From: Deltaproteobacteria bacterium GWA2_54_12 | GTDB lineage: Bacteria; Desulfobacterota; GWC2-55-46 | Reading direction: 5' to 3' | Assembly (NCBI GenBank): GCA_001795535.1 | Contig: MGPK01000033.1 | Location: 1 to 37,888, forward strand | DNA: 37,888 nucleotides | In this document: positions 15,360 through 24,117 of the stretch, in pieces | How positions within the stretch are numbered: the first letter of the stretch is position 1 | How the letters are laid out: each line of letters opens with the position of its first letter | Notes under the pieces: generated by a model | What the model was told of the DNA's origin: nothing | Seen by the model: the letters and a program-made list of their open reading frames with translations, nothing else | Databases searched by the model: none | Translations under genes and position numbers: made by a program

Positions 15360-16931
15360 TTAAAGGTCGTGCCCGGAGTACGACTGATTGAAGCTCTTGT
15401 TGCAAAGCGGAAAATCAGGGACTATGTTCCCGTGTATGGCCTGCTCTATGGACAGCCAGTTGACGCTTGAGGCGTCCCTTACCATGCACCTGTTTATATT
15501 GCCGCCGGGGCCGCAGCTCACCCAGTAGATGACCTCGCCACGCCAGCCCTCGACAGCAGAAAAACCGGACGCGCCCGGCAATGGCGGGTTCCACCCGGCA
15601 GCAATAGGCCCGGCGGGGAGACTGCCGATAAACTCTTTTATGAGCCTGTAAGACTCCCTCACCTCTTCGACCCTTACCCACGCCCTGGCGTGAACATCGC
15701 CTGAGGAAAGGACAGGCACTACCAGCGCGTGCGTGTCGTACGGCGCGTATTGCCTGTCTCTCCTCACATCCATGTTCTGTCCGCTCGAGCGCGCCACAAA
15801 GCCGACCGCTCCGATGAGCTTTGCCATCTCAGGGGTGAGCACGCCGGTATTGTAAAGCCTGTCCTCTTGCGAGGGGTTGTTCTCGTATATTTTGATAAGC
15901 CTTTCGAACTCTTCTAAAACAGACCTTGCCTCTTCGAGCATGAGGTCTATCCCGGCAATGGAAATGTCCTTCGTGACCCCTCCTAGGCAGACAGAGTCCA
16001 TCATGAGCCTGTGGCCGAAGATTGCCTTGTTTGTCCTCAGCACTTTTTCTCTCAATATCGAGAACTGGTAATGGAGGAAGGCGAAAGCCGTATCGTTGCA
16101 AATGGCCCCTATATCGCCGAGGTGGTTGGCGATCCTCTCCCGCTCCATCATTATGGCCCTTATGTACCTGGCCCTTTCAGGAGGCGTACAGGCCGAGGCC
16201 TCTTCAGCGGCCACGCAGAAGGCTTCTGTGTGCGCCACGGTAGAGTCCCCTGAAACCCTGCCAGCTAATTTTACGGCCTCATTCCACGAAAGGGCTTCAA
16301 AGCGTTTTTCAATGCCCTTGTGGACATAGCCGAACCTGGTCTCAAGGTTTATTATATTCTCGCCGACGGCCTGGAACCTGAAATGGCCCGGCTCGATTAT
16401 TCCGGCGTGCACCGGCCCCACCGCCACCTCGAAGACGCCCTCGCCTTCGGCCATTACCCATTGGTAGTCCCCTGACATCCTGGGCATGGGCTCATTCCCG
16501 TCAAACGATTTCCTCAAGGGCCATGCGTCAACAGGCCAGTCTTCGTGCTTTATCCAGGGCCTCAGGTCAGGATGGCCCTCAGGCACAATTCCCATGAGGC
16601 TGTTTATCTGCCTCTCGAAACGGGAAGCAGCAGGGAAGTATTTTGTGAGGCTCTGGAAGGACGGCTCATCCCGAGGGACTTCTGTCTTGATTATAAGATA
16701 ATCGCCTGCGCTGGCATACACGGCGTGTACAGCAAAGCCGCGGCCGAAAGGTGTCTCATCGGAAGCCCACTCCGCGGCAAGCCTGAAGCCTTCTTCCTTA
16801 AGAACTCTTCCTGCATGGGCGAACAAGTCCGCCTGCACACTGTACGCCGCCGCCCCTTTGACCGCCCCGTCGATTTCAACGGAGCCTTTTTCGCCGAAAG
16901 CTTTTAATGCGCTCTGGATTTTTTCGCTCAT
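15360..16931 (-). CDS. Hydrogenase-4-like large subunit lacking NiFe ligands (HyfG/Ehr-like)
   Basis: A fused NuoC-like (residues about 1-135) and NuoD/HyfG-like (about 165-523) subunit. The segment GPVHAGIIEPGHFRF...GYVHKGIEKRFE matches HycE/HyfG closely. The NiFe site is absent: the first hydrogenase motif RxCGxCxxxH reads RVSGDSTVAH (225-234), with Ser227 and Ser230 in place of both cysteines, and the C-terminal DPCxxC motif is replaced by DFPLCNK (506-512) with one Cys. H2 chemistry is therefore not expected. This fits the energy-converting-hydrogenase-related (Ehr) class described as lying between complex I and group 4 hydrogenases. The electron partner is unknown. It overlaps the upstream proton-pump subunit gene by 4 bp (ATGA). 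Confidence 0.92.
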   Translation of the reverse strand: MSEKIQSALKAFGEKGSVEIDGAVKGAAAYSVQADLFAHAGRVLKEEGFRLAAEWASDETPFGRGFAVHAVYASAGDYLIIKTEVPRDEPSFQSLTKYFPAASRFERQINSLMGIVPEGHPDLRPWIKHEDWPVDAWPLRKSFDGNEPMPRMSGDYQWVMAEGEGVFEVAVGPVHAGIIEPGHFRFQAVGENIINLETRFGYVHKGIEKRFEALSWNEAVKLAGRVSGDSTVAHTEAFCVAAEEASACTPPERARYIRAIMMERERIANHLGDIGAICNDTAFAFLHYQFSILREKVLRTNKAIFGHRLMMDSVCLGGVTKDISIAGIDLMLEEARSVLEEFERLIKIYENNPSQEDRLYNTGVLTPEMAKLIGAVGFVARSSGQNMDVRRDRQYAPYDTHALVVPVLSSGDVHARAWVRVEEVRESYRLIKEFIGSLPAGPIAAGWNPPLPGASGFSAVEGWRGEVIYWVSCGPGGNINRCMVRDASSVNWLSIEQAIHGNIVPDFPLCNKSFNQSYSGHDL

Positions 16932-18376
16932 TTCAGCAACTCCACGGCCTTATGGAACCAGTCGTTAAGGAATACCGGCATATAAAGGCCCAGTACAAGA
17001 ATGAGAACAAGATGTACGATGACCGGAAAATGCGACGCCTTTAACGGGCGCTGCGACGGGCCCGGGTCGCCGAAGACCATGGGCATGGCCCTTTTGAAGA
17101 GGGCGGCAAAGGCAACGGCTATGCCGAGGAGGAATATGGGCGCGAGATACGGCGCGTTCTTCATGGCCGCCGTAAGGATCAGAAACTCGCTGGTGAAAAC
17201 ACCGAAAGGCGGTACGCCCGCGATAGCAACGACGCCTAACATGAGGCCCCAGCCAACGAGCGGGTTGCCCTTCACGAGCCCCCTTATGCTGGACATATCC
17301 TGAGTCGAGTTCATCTGGGATGCATGTCCCACAGTAAAAAATATGGCGGACTTCGTGATGGAATGAACGAGCATATGGAGGAGCGCTCCGAAAGTCGCGA
17401 CCGGCCCGCCGAGCCCGAAGGCGAAGGTCGCTATGCCCATATGCTCGATTGACGAGTAGGCGAACATCCTCTTTATGTCCTTCTGCCGCAAAAGGGAAAA
17501 CGACGCCACGATTATTGAAAGAAGGCCGAAGGCCATCATGATATAGCCTGTCTTGTTACTGTGCGTGGCCCCGTCGACTATGACCTTGCACCGCACCAGC
17601 GCGTAGAGCGCGACATTGAGCAGCAGGCCCGAAAGCACGGCGGAGATGGGCGTCGGGCCTTCGCTGTGCGCGTCAGGTAGCCAGTTGTGCAGAGGCACAA
17701 GGCCGACCTTTGTCCCGTACCCGACCATGAGGAATATGAAGGCCAGCGACAAAACTGTCGGCTCGAGCTGGCCTGAGGCCTGGCTGAGGTTCGTCCACAG
17801 AAGCCCCTGCGTGCCTTCTCCAAAGACCTTCTCGGCCGCAAAGTAAAGCAGCACCGTGCCGAAAAGGGCCAGCGCGATGCCGACGCCGCAGAGTATGAAG
17901 TACTTCCACGCCGCCTCTATGGCGGCCGGGGTGCGGTAGAGCGAGACCAGAAGCACGGTCGAAAGAGTTGCGAGCTCCATCGATATCCACAGCACGCCAA
18001 CATTGTTCGTAAGAAGCGCGAGCAGCATGGCGAAGATGAACAGCTGGAACATCGCGTGGTAAAAGCGCATGGACTTGTGGCCAATCCTGCCATGGGCCCT
18101 CTCAAACTTCATGTACTTCCTTGAGAATATGGCCGTGGTCGTCGAGACAAAGGCCGTAAGGACGGCGAGATAGACATTGAACGCGTCCACGAAGAAAAAA
18201 TCGCCCCCGGCCAGCATTGGCCCTGACTCGTAGACCTCGAAAGCGAGGAAAATGCTGGCGGCAAAAGTCGCGCCGGAACCGATTATGTTTATCTCATGGG
18301 CGTACTTCCTGTCCCCGACGAAAGCGAGGACCGCCGCCGCAAGAAGGCTTGTCACGAGTACTACTAGAAGCGCCAT
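16928..18376 (-). CDS. Antiporter-like membrane subunit (HyfF/NuoN-like)
   Basis: An Mrp-antiporter-type proton-translocating subunit of 482 residues with about 13-14 membrane helices. Key ionisable residues of the family are visible: Glu in the helix WISMELATLS, Lys in YGTKVGLVPLHNWLPDAH, Lys in MLVHSITKSAIFF, and Glu in PPFGVFTSEFLIL. These suggest that it can still conduct protons or sodium. It belongs to the membrane arm of the complex encoded by this operon. The start follows the upstream HyfE-like gene by 31 bp, and the stop overlaps the large-subunit start. Confidence 0.93.
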   Translation of the reverse strand: MALLVVLVTSLLAAAVLAFVGDRKYAHEINIIGSGATFAASIFLAFEVYESGPMLAGGDFFFVDAFNVYLAVLTAFVSTTTAIFSRKYMKFERAHGRIGHKSMRFYHAMFQLFIFAMLLALLTNNVGVLWISMELATLSTVLLVSLYRTPAAIEAAWKYFILCGVGIALALFGTVLLYFAAEKVFGEGTQGLLWTNLSQASGQLEPTVLSLAFIFLMVGYGTKVGLVPLHNWLPDAHSEGPTPISAVLSGLLLNVALYALVRCKVIVDGATHSNKTGYIMMAFGLLSIIVASFSLLRQKDIKRMFAYSSIEHMGIATFAFGLGGPVATFGALLHMLVHSITKSAIFFTVGHASQMNSTQDMSSIRGLVKGNPLVGWGLMLGVVAIAGVPPFGVFTSEFLILTAAMKNAPYLAPIFLLGIAVAFAALFKRAMPMVFGDPGPSQRPLKASHFPVIVHLVLILVLGLYMPVFLNDWFHKAVELLK

Positions 18377-18407
18377 AAAACTTCAGCCTCCGACTGACAA
18401 ACGCAGT

Positions 18408-19073
18408 TCATTCGTCCTCCTTGAGCTTTTCCATCTCTTTCAGGTCAAGGCTGTCGAAGGTAGTGCGTATCTGGAAAAAGAATATTCCGAATATGAACGC
18501 GGCGATGAGTATGTCCAGGGCCACGCCGAGCTCGACTACCAGCGGCATCCCGTAGGTGGCGCTGGTGGCGGCGAAGAACAGGCCGTTCTCCAGCGACAGG
18601 AAGCCGACTATCTGCGTGAGCGCCTTTTTCCTCGTTATCATCATGAGAAGGCCCAGCATGACGGTCGAGAGCGCGACGGCCAGCGTCGAGCGGGTGACGA
18701 GCGTCGAAAGCTCCCTTATCGGGGAAGTGAGGTCATAGGAGAATATAACGAGGGCTATGCCTATGATCATGGTCGTGGGTATGTTGACGACTTCCTCGAC
18801 CTCCTTGTGTATCTTCAACTTGTGTATGAGGACATAGAGTATGTACGGGAGCGCGAAGACCTTGAGCGTAAGCGTCAGCAGGGCCGATATGTACAGGTGA
18901 TGGAGCCCGGCGGAATAGCCCACCACGGCCGTGCTTATCGAAAGAAGGAGGCCCTGCCATGCGAATATGTGCAAAAGTCCCTGCACTCTCCTCTGCACGA
19001 GAAGGGCAAAGGAAGTCAGGAGTATCAAGGCGGCAAGGACGCTGTTTATCTGCGCGGCAAGGCTTAAACTCAT
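18408..19073 (-). CDS. HyfE-like membrane subunit
   Basis: A 221-residue protein with about 6-7 helices. Its C-terminal part resembles NuoK (GFLSLENGLFFAATSATYGM, with a membrane Glu) and its N-terminal part has NuoJ-like helices, as in HyfE of hydrogenase-4. It probably forms the proton-path connection between the NuoH-like subunit and the antiporter-like ones. The C-terminal tail is acidic and basic (SLDLKEMEKLKEDE). It lies 4 bp downstream of the HyfC-like gene on the same strand, so translation is probably coupled. Confidence 0.88.
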   Translation of the reverse strand: MSLSLAAQINSVLAALILLTSFALLVQRRVQGLLHIFAWQGLLLSISTAVVGYSAGLHHLYISALLTLTLKVFALPYILYVLIHKLKIHKEVEEVVNIPTTMIIGIALVIFSYDLTSPIRELSTLVTRSTLAVALSTVMLGLLMMITRKKALTQIVGFLSLENGLFFAATSATYGMPLVVELGVALDILIAAFIFGIFFFQIRTTFDSLDLKEMEKLKEDE

Positions 19074-19077
19074 CTAA

Positions 19078-20028
19078 TTACTCCAATATGAAATACGAAA
19101 GCATGCCGAGAGACGCCAGCAGGAAGGCCATCCCGAGGAACTCAGCCACCCTGAATATCCTCATCTTCGAAAGGCCGGTCTCAACGAGCACGATGAACAC
19201 TCCCGTGAGGGCGAGCTTTACCGCGAGCGCCACGAGCGCTACGGGCAACATCCCGGGGTCGTCTATTCCGGCAATGCCCCACGGCAGGAAAAGCGCTATG
19301 CCGAGCGAGGCGAACAGAAAGAGCTTCATCATGGACGCCCACTCGATAAGCGCGAGGTGGCGGCCCGAGTACTCAAGGAGCATCGCCTCGTGTATCATCG
19401 TAAGCTCCAGGTGGGTCGAAGGGTTGTCGACCGGTATCCTGCCGGTCTCGGCTATCGCGATGAGGATGAAGGCGAGAAGCGCGAAAGCCAGCGATGGGCG
19501 CAGAACAAAAGACACGGTCGTAAGCTCGTGCACCATGTGCGAAAGCGAAGTCGAATGGCTCACCAGCGAGACGGTAAAGACCGACATCAGCACCGCTGGT
19601 TCGGCCAGGGAGGAGACCATCATCTCGCGGCTCGTGCCCATGCCGCCGAAGGCTGTCCCGGTGTCGAGCCCGGCCAGGGCCGTAAAAAAGCGCGCCAGAG
19701 CGAATATCGCGACAAGGGCAATGATGTCGGCGGTCGCCGCCAGAGGCAGGTCAGCGGAGACGACCGGTATTATGGCCCCGGCCATGAGAGTCGCGCCGAA
19801 GACTATGTACGGCGTCGACCTGAATATCCATGAGGCGTTCTCGGCCAGCACGGTCTCTTTAACAAAGAGCTTCGTGACATCGCGCATGGGCTGCAGGAGC
19901 CCAGCGGAGCGCCTTCCCTGCGTCCAGCATTTCAGCATCCTGACCCAGCCCACGAGGAGCGGGCCCCCGAGAAGGACCAGTATCACCTGAAGGCTTTCGA
20001 TCAATATCGGATAGTATTGTCTTATCAT
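19078..20028 (-). CDS. NuoH-like membrane subunit (HyfC/HycD-like)
   Basis: A 316-residue homologue of NuoH, the membrane subunit that contacts the peripheral arm. Motifs: GRRSAGLLQPMRDVTKLFVKE in the first cytoplasmic loop and AETGRIPVDNPSTHLELTMIHEAML, containing the glutamates that line the quinone/E-channel region in complex I. About eight helices are visible. Its start overlaps the HyfB-like stop by ATGA. The presence of this coupling subunit argues that the complex conserves energy even without NiFe. Confidence 0.93.
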   Translation of the reverse strand: MIRQYYPILIESLQVILVLLGGPLLVGWVRMLKCWTQGRRSAGLLQPMRDVTKLFVKETVLAENASWIFRSTPYIVFGATLMAGAIIPVVSADLPLAATADIIALVAIFALARFFTALAGLDTGTAFGGMGTSREMMVSSLAEPAVLMSVFTVSLVSHSTSLSHMVHELTTVSFVLRPSLAFALLAFILIAIAETGRIPVDNPSTHLELTMIHEAMLLEYSGRHLALIEWASMMKLFLFASLGIALFLPWGIAGIDDPGMLPVALVALAVKLALTGVFIVLVETGLSKMRIFRVAEFLGMAFLLASLGMLSYFILE

Positions 20029-22064
20029 GCGAACACCAGCAGCACGACGAGCGTTATGAAAGAATAAAGGAGGTATATCTGAATCCTGCCGTGCTGGAGC
20101 CTGCCGACCTTTCTTGCCAGCCAGAACGAGGCCACCGAGACGGGCTTGTACCCGAAGTTCCAGATATGGTCCCTGACCTTCAGGCGGTACAGGAACTTTT
20201 CAGGGAATATCGCGCTCCCCCCGCGGCCGATGACAGTCACCGCCTCTTTTATACTGAAGGCAAAGCCGAATATCCTCCTCGTGGGCATGGACATAGAGGT
20301 CGCGGTATACTGCATCCTGCTCGTCATCTTCTCGAAGCCGCAGTCCCACGCCGGAGCCCTTCTTACGGTGCCCCCCCTGGCCCTGAAGATGAGGTACAGT
20401 GCGCCGACGACAAGGACCATCCAGAAAAAGACGAGCGGGGCGGAGTACGAGGCCCGTTCCGCGGCGACCGGCGTAAGCCAGAGCCAGCCCGACGCCTTGG
20501 CCGTCTCTCCTATGCCGCCGCCGACGACAGACGCAGGCACCGCGTCCAGCCAGCCTATGACGAGGTTGGGGAAAATGCCGAGAAGAAGGCAGGACAGGGC
20601 AGCCATTAGCATGCCCGCCCTCATGGGCCAGTCGACCTCGGTGACGAGCGCGCCCTGGCGCCCCCTCCATTTACCGAGGAAAGTAATGCCGAATACCTTA
20701 ACGAACCCCCGCGCGCCGAGCGCGGCCGTCAACGCTAACGCCGCGGCCCCGAGCGGAATAAGGAGGTTTATGAGCCTTCCGGGCAGGGCCGGGGTCAAGA
20801 GGAACGACTGGAAAATGAGCCACTCAGAGACAAAGCCGTTAAAGGGCGGCAGCGCGGAGGCAGAAAGGCACCCGGCGAGAAAGAGCGGGGCAGTCCACTT
20901 CATCTTGCCAATCAGCCCCCCCAGCGCCTCCATGCTCCGTTCGTGGGTGGCGTGAAGGATTGCCCCTGCCCCCATAAAAAGGAGCCCCTTGAAAACCGCG
21001 TGGTTGAGCATGTGGTAAAAAGCCGCTACCATGGCGAGAGCGGCCAGCGTGTTCAGCTTCAGGTAGGCGAACATCATTGAAAGGCCGACAGCGATGAGTA
21101 TTATGCCGATGTTCTCAACTGACGAGTAGGCAAGGAGTTTTTTGATATCGCTCTGCATGAGTGCGTACAGTATGCCTAAGACCGCAGAAAAAAGGCCGAG
21201 CACCAGAACGAGCCCCCCCCACCACCATTGAGGCGTGCCCATCATGTCAAAACCCACGCGTATTATCCCATAAATGGCGGTCTTGAGCATCACGCCGCTC
21301 ATGAGGGCCGACACATTGCTCGGGGCCGCCGGGTGAGCCTCAGGCAGCCAGACATGCAGCGGGATGACGCCTGCCTTTGCCGCGAACCCGGCGAAGGCGA
21401 GGAGGAAGGCTATGGACGCCCAGACAGCGGGCATATTGGCCGAGCGCATGGCCGAGAAGGTATAGCCGTTGAAGCTCTCGAACCCGGCCGCGAACCCGGC
21501 CATTATTCCGAAAGACAGGAGTATCAGGACCGCGCCGATGTGCGCGATGAGTATATAGATAAAGGCGGCCCTCCTGTTCTGTACCTTTTCATCTTCAAAA
21601 AAGACGAGAAAAAAGGAAGAGACCGCCATTAGCTCCCAGGCAATCATGAAAAAATAGGCGTCGTCAGACACGAGCACCAGAAGCATGCCCGCCATGAATA
21701 TATTATAGAAGACCAGGAGCGGAGTCACTGACCTGCGGCCCAGAAAGCCCTTCAGATAACCGATGGAATATACCGATACGAAAAACCCGAGAAGGCCGAC
21801 AATCGAAACGAAAAATCCGGCCAGCGGGTCGAGCCTCATGTAAAACGGCATGTCCGGCAGGCCGATGGGCAGGACCATGGCTTCGGTTGAGCCTGCAAGC
21901 ACCGAAAGGAATCCGCCGGAGGCCGCCACGAGGCAGGCGGCCGCGGAAAGCGCGCTCGATAGTTTGACAAGGATGGACTGACGGTTCGCGAAAAGGGCCG
22001 AAACAAGGGAGATGCACAGAAAGACGATTATGGACGCGGATACAAGCTCAAACGGGGACGGCAT
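20025..22064 (-). CDS. Antiporter-like membrane subunit (HyfB/NuoL-like)
   Basis: The first gene of the operon; 679 residues, the size of HyfB/HycC. Visible signature residues: Glu in MIAWELMAVSSFF, Lys in FAAKAGVIPLHVWLPEAHP, Lys in HMLNHAVFKGLLFMG, and Glu in PPFNGFVSEWLIFQ. A C-terminal extension follows the antiporter core (about residues 560-679, including FEKMTSRMQYTATSMSMPTR), as in HycC/HyfB. GGGAGG lies 11 nt before the ATG. Gene order on the minus strand is B-C-E-F-G-I with no HyfA/HyfH ferredoxin subunit, no HyfD and no maturation genes. No convincing promoter was found in the 470-bp upstream gap. Confidence 0.93.
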   Translation of the reverse strand: MPSPFELVSASIIVFLCISLVSALFANRQSILVKLSSALSAAACLVAASGGFLSVLAGSTEAMVLPIGLPDMPFYMRLDPLAGFFVSIVGLLGFFVSVYSIGYLKGFLGRRSVTPLLVFYNIFMAGMLLVLVSDDAYFFMIAWELMAVSSFFLVFFEDEKVQNRRAAFIYILIAHIGAVLILLSFGIMAGFAAGFESFNGYTFSAMRSANMPAVWASIAFLLAFAGFAAKAGVIPLHVWLPEAHPAAPSNVSALMSGVMLKTAIYGIIRVGFDMMGTPQWWWGGLVLVLGLFSAVLGILYALMQSDIKKLLAYSSVENIGIILIAVGLSMMFAYLKLNTLAALAMVAAFYHMLNHAVFKGLLFMGAGAILHATHERSMEALGGLIGKMKWTAPLFLAGCLSASALPPFNGFVSEWLIFQSFLLTPALPGRLINLLIPLGAAALALTAALGARGFVKVFGITFLGKWRGRQGALVTEVDWPMRAGMLMAALSCLLLGIFPNLVIGWLDAVPASVVGGGIGETAKASGWLWLTPVAAERASYSAPLVFFWMVLVVGALYLIFRARGGTVRRAPAWDCGFEKMTSRMQYTATSMSMPTRRIFGFAFSIKEAVTVIGRGGSAIFPEKFLYRLKVRDHIWNFGYKPVSVASFWLARKVGRLQHGRIQIYLLYSFITLVVLLVFA

Positions 22065-22538
22065 CAGTTCACACGCCTCCCGTGGAAGGCATCTGGCCTT
22101 GCCAGCCCTTCGGGCTCAAGCGGAAATAAATAAAAGAAATGATTACTCGTCGTAGTCCCCTGTCTTTTTTATTCAAGAAATAAAAAACGAATCTCGACAG
22201 GAATCTTATTCGGTGTGCACAGGAAAAAGGCTCAGGCATAACGATAAGAAAGAGATTGGCTTTAAATCGAGACTGGATTCCATAGTTTGCATAAACGTTG
22301 GGCTCTGCCCATTTTTACAGTTTAGGCATGCCATGTCAAGGGAGAAAAACCGGTAAAAGAAAAAAAATCCCTCGTGAGATTAAAAATTACAGCCCACGCC
22401 ACGGGCAGCACGAAAAAGCCCTTCCGGGCATGGGGCCTCAAAGAGTTCTGCAAATGGCACGGCTGAGAAAATTAACAGCGTAACCATAACCTCTATAGCG
22501 GGATTATGGCTCCTTTTTCAGTTCACAATACAAAATGT
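22065..22538. other. Intergenic gap with no supported gene
   Basis: 474 bp, AT-rich, between the hyf-like operon start and the terminator of the sigma/pump operon; both genes lie on the minus strand. It must hold the promoter of the hyf-like operon. No clear sigma70 or sigma54 pair was found. A short hairpin, cagcccttcgggctc, lies near 22103. A 61-codon plus-strand ORF (22298-22483) has no family character and is not called. Confidence 0.6.
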
Positions 22539-22573
22539 AAAAAAAAAGGGGTACGGCAAAAGCCGTAACCCCC
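22539..22573 (-). terminator. Rho-independent terminator of the pump/sigma operon
   Basis: On the minus strand a GGGGTTACGGC / GCCGTACCCC stem with one bulged base and loop TTTT is followed by nine T. It lies 36 bp beyond the stop codon of the Spy-like gene and ends the whole minus-strand series from tolC onward. Confidence 0.9.
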
Positions 22574-22608
22574 TCGCAACAATATTAAAGTGAAGCGGCA
22601 GACCTGAA

Positions 22609-23094
22609 TCAGCGCCTGCCGTGTTTCCCTTGCTTCACGACCGCCGCGTCAAACCCGGCCTTCTGCTCTGGAGTGAGCATCGAGCGGACTTTTATCATAT
22701 GGCCATACTTCGCGGCCATGACCTCTTTTTCGAGTCCCGCTATGTGATCGGTCAGCTTTGAGAGCGCTTCCATGTCCGGTTTGTCGCTCGCGACAAGTGT
22801 CATCACTTCGGTTTTTTTGAGCCTTATTTCAGCCTTTACGGCGGCAAGGTCTTTTTTGAGGGACACATGAAGACGGTCAAGCTCAGTCTTCTGCTCGCCT
22901 GTGAGCGTCTTTTTCCATGCGCTCGATTTGCCGTGTCTGTCCCACATGTGACCGCCTTTAGAATCACATCTTTCATAAGCCTGTTTGCCGGGGTCTGCCT
23001 TTTCAGAGGCGAAGCCGCTGCCCGCGACAGCGGTAAAAGATAGCGCCGCCATTATCGCTGCGGCCAGCATGGACTTCCTGAACAGGTTCTTCAT
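22609..23094 (-). CDS. Periplasmic Spy/ZraP-like protein (LTxxQ family)
   Basis: An exported, helical, probably periplasmic protein of about 161 residues. From 23094 (MKNLFRKSMLAAAIMAALSF) a signal peptide ends around AVAGSGFAS. The mature part has LTGEQKTELDRLH and SMLTPEQKAGFD, the L-T-x-x-Q repeats of the Spy/CpxP/ZraP group of chaperone or metal-sensing proteins, plus Cys and His near the mature N-terminus (HMWDRHG) and a C-terminal KQGKHGRR. The start is set by GGAGG 7 nt before the ATG; an upstream in-frame Met at 23178 overlaps the preceding gene and would hide the signal peptide. It is the last gene of the sigma/anti-sigma series. Confidence 0.82.
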   Translation of the reverse strand: MKNLFRKSMLAAAIMAALSFTAVAGSGFASEKADPGKQAYERCDSKGGHMWDRHGKSSAWKKTLTGEQKTELDRLHVSLKKDLAAVKAEIRLKKTEVMTLVASDKPDMEALSKLTDHIAGLEKEVMAAKYGHMIKVRSMLTPEQKAGFDAAVVKQGKHGRR

Positions 23095-23128
23095 CTTCTT
23101 TCCTCCTTTTGCGTTACGGTTTCTGACA

Positions 23129-23608
23129 TCAGAGACCTTTGCCAAAGCGCCTTTCCATGCGCTCCCTTCCTCTTTCAAACCTCTTTTCGAGCAGTTTCAG
23201 ATATTTTTCACGCTGCTCGGGGGTGAGCATGGATTTTTCCGCGAGCATATGTTCGACCACTGCCGCCTCTATCTCCCCCTGGAGCGCGTTTATATCCGCC
23301 AGCGCCGCGCCAATAGCTGCCTTGTCCGCTGTCTCTGCCTTTATGAGGCTCAAAAGATGCTCCCTTTTTTTCGAAAGCCCGGCGCGCTTTACCCCGGCTT
23401 CAGTTCTGAAAGCGGCATCGGCCTCTTTCATCGAAGCCTGCTGCTCCGGCGAAAGGCCGAGCTTTTCAGCGATCGCGGCGCTCCTGTCCGGCCTGTCCGC
23501 TATCCGGCACCGGCTGCCCTGGAAGTAAAAGTATCCGGCAGCGGCGATGATGGTAAAGTTAAAAACGACAGATACCAGAAGTATCAGTTTGAGGGTCTTA
23601 GTTTTCAT
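23129..23608 (-). CDS. Membrane-anchored periplasmic sensor-like protein (CnrX/heavy-metal-resistance type)
   Basis: 159 residues: one N-terminal membrane helix (about 7-29, LILLVSVVFNFTIIAAAGYFYF), then an all-helical periplasmic domain with LGLSPEQQASMKEAD and HMLAEKSMLTPEQREKYLKLLEKR. This is the layout of CnrX-like periplasmic sensors and of the metal-resistance domain related to Spy. CnrX controls a sigma/anti-sigma pair in the cnrYXH system; the same order of partners is found here (sigma, anti-sigma, sensor). The His and Met in EHMLAEKSM could bind metal, but no rich ligand set is seen. Its start overlaps the anti-sigma stop by 11 bp. Confidence 0.75.
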   Translation of the reverse strand: MKTKTLKLILLVSVVFNFTIIAAAGYFYFQGSRCRIADRPDRSAAIAEKLGLSPEQQASMKEADAAFRTEAGVKRAGLSKKREHLLSLIKAETADKAAIGAALADINALQGEIEAAVVEHMLAEKSMLTPEQREKYLKLLEKRFERGRERMERRFGKGL

Positions 23609-24083
23609 TCCCGTTCTCCCTGGCTGAAAGGTACATGTCCGTCATCGACTCCGGCGTAACCGGATCAAGGTATTCCATTGAAACCGAAGCTACAAGGCTC
23701 GCGTCCCCGTTTTCGGCCAGGCCGTTCCCTCCCATTATCTGACCCGACAGGAACCCGGCGGAATAGACGCCCATGAAGACGACCGCCATGAGCGCGGCCG
23801 CCTCAAGAAGCTTCAAGTGAGCTGGCATCGTCCAGAGCCAGCTGAACAGGCTTTGCTCGTTTTCAATCGCCCTTATCTCCTTCATCACGCTGAGGGTAAA
23901 GCCCTCCGGGGCCCTGAACCTCGGGGCCGAGCGCGCCAAAAGAGCAGCGGACTGCTGCGCTTCGATTTCGCCCGAGCACCGCTGGCATGACTTAAGGTGG
24001 CCTTCCAGGGCCTCTTTCTCACTTTCATAGAGCAGGTTGTCGACATGCCCGGCAAATAATTCTCTCGCGTTCTCACAGTTCAT
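23598..24083 (-). CDS. Zinc-finger anti-sigma factor
   Basis: 161 residues. The N-terminal cytoplasmic ZAS/zf-HC2 domain has Cys3 and the motif H-x3-C-x2-C (His29, Cys33, Cys36), which binds zinc and grips ECF sigma factors. A single membrane helix (about 92-112, LEAAALMAVVFMGVYSAGFL) precedes a short periplasmic tail that could contact the CnrX-like protein encoded next. GGAG lies 8 nt before the ATG, 34 bp after the sigma stop. It presumably holds the sigma factor inactive until an envelope signal arrives. Confidence 0.9.
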   Translation of the reverse strand: MNCENARELFAGHVDNLLYESEKEALEGHLKSCQRCSGEIEAQQSAALLARSAPRFRAPEGFTLSVMKEIRAIENEQSLFSWLWTMPAHLKLLEAAALMAVVFMGVYSAGFLSGQIMGGNGLAENGDASLVASVSMEYLDPVTPESMTDMYLSARENGNEN

Positions 24084-24117
24084 TTTTCAAGCTCCTGCAA
24101 TATAAACGGTTGGCGCC

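Noticed and set aside
15360-16931. Functional [NiFe] hydrogenase large subunit
   Set aside because: Both cysteines of the first motif and one of the two in the C-terminal motif are missing, so H2 chemistry is not supported.
18252-19990. Long plus-strand ORFs (271 and 343 codons) across the hyfE/hyfC-like genes
   Set aside because: They are antisense shadows of GC-rich membrane-protein genes with low-complexity, basic translations and no recognisable domain.
22455-22470. Sigma54 promoter (TGGCACGG)
   Set aside because: The TTGC half at the required spacing is absent and it lies on the strand opposite to the nearby operons.
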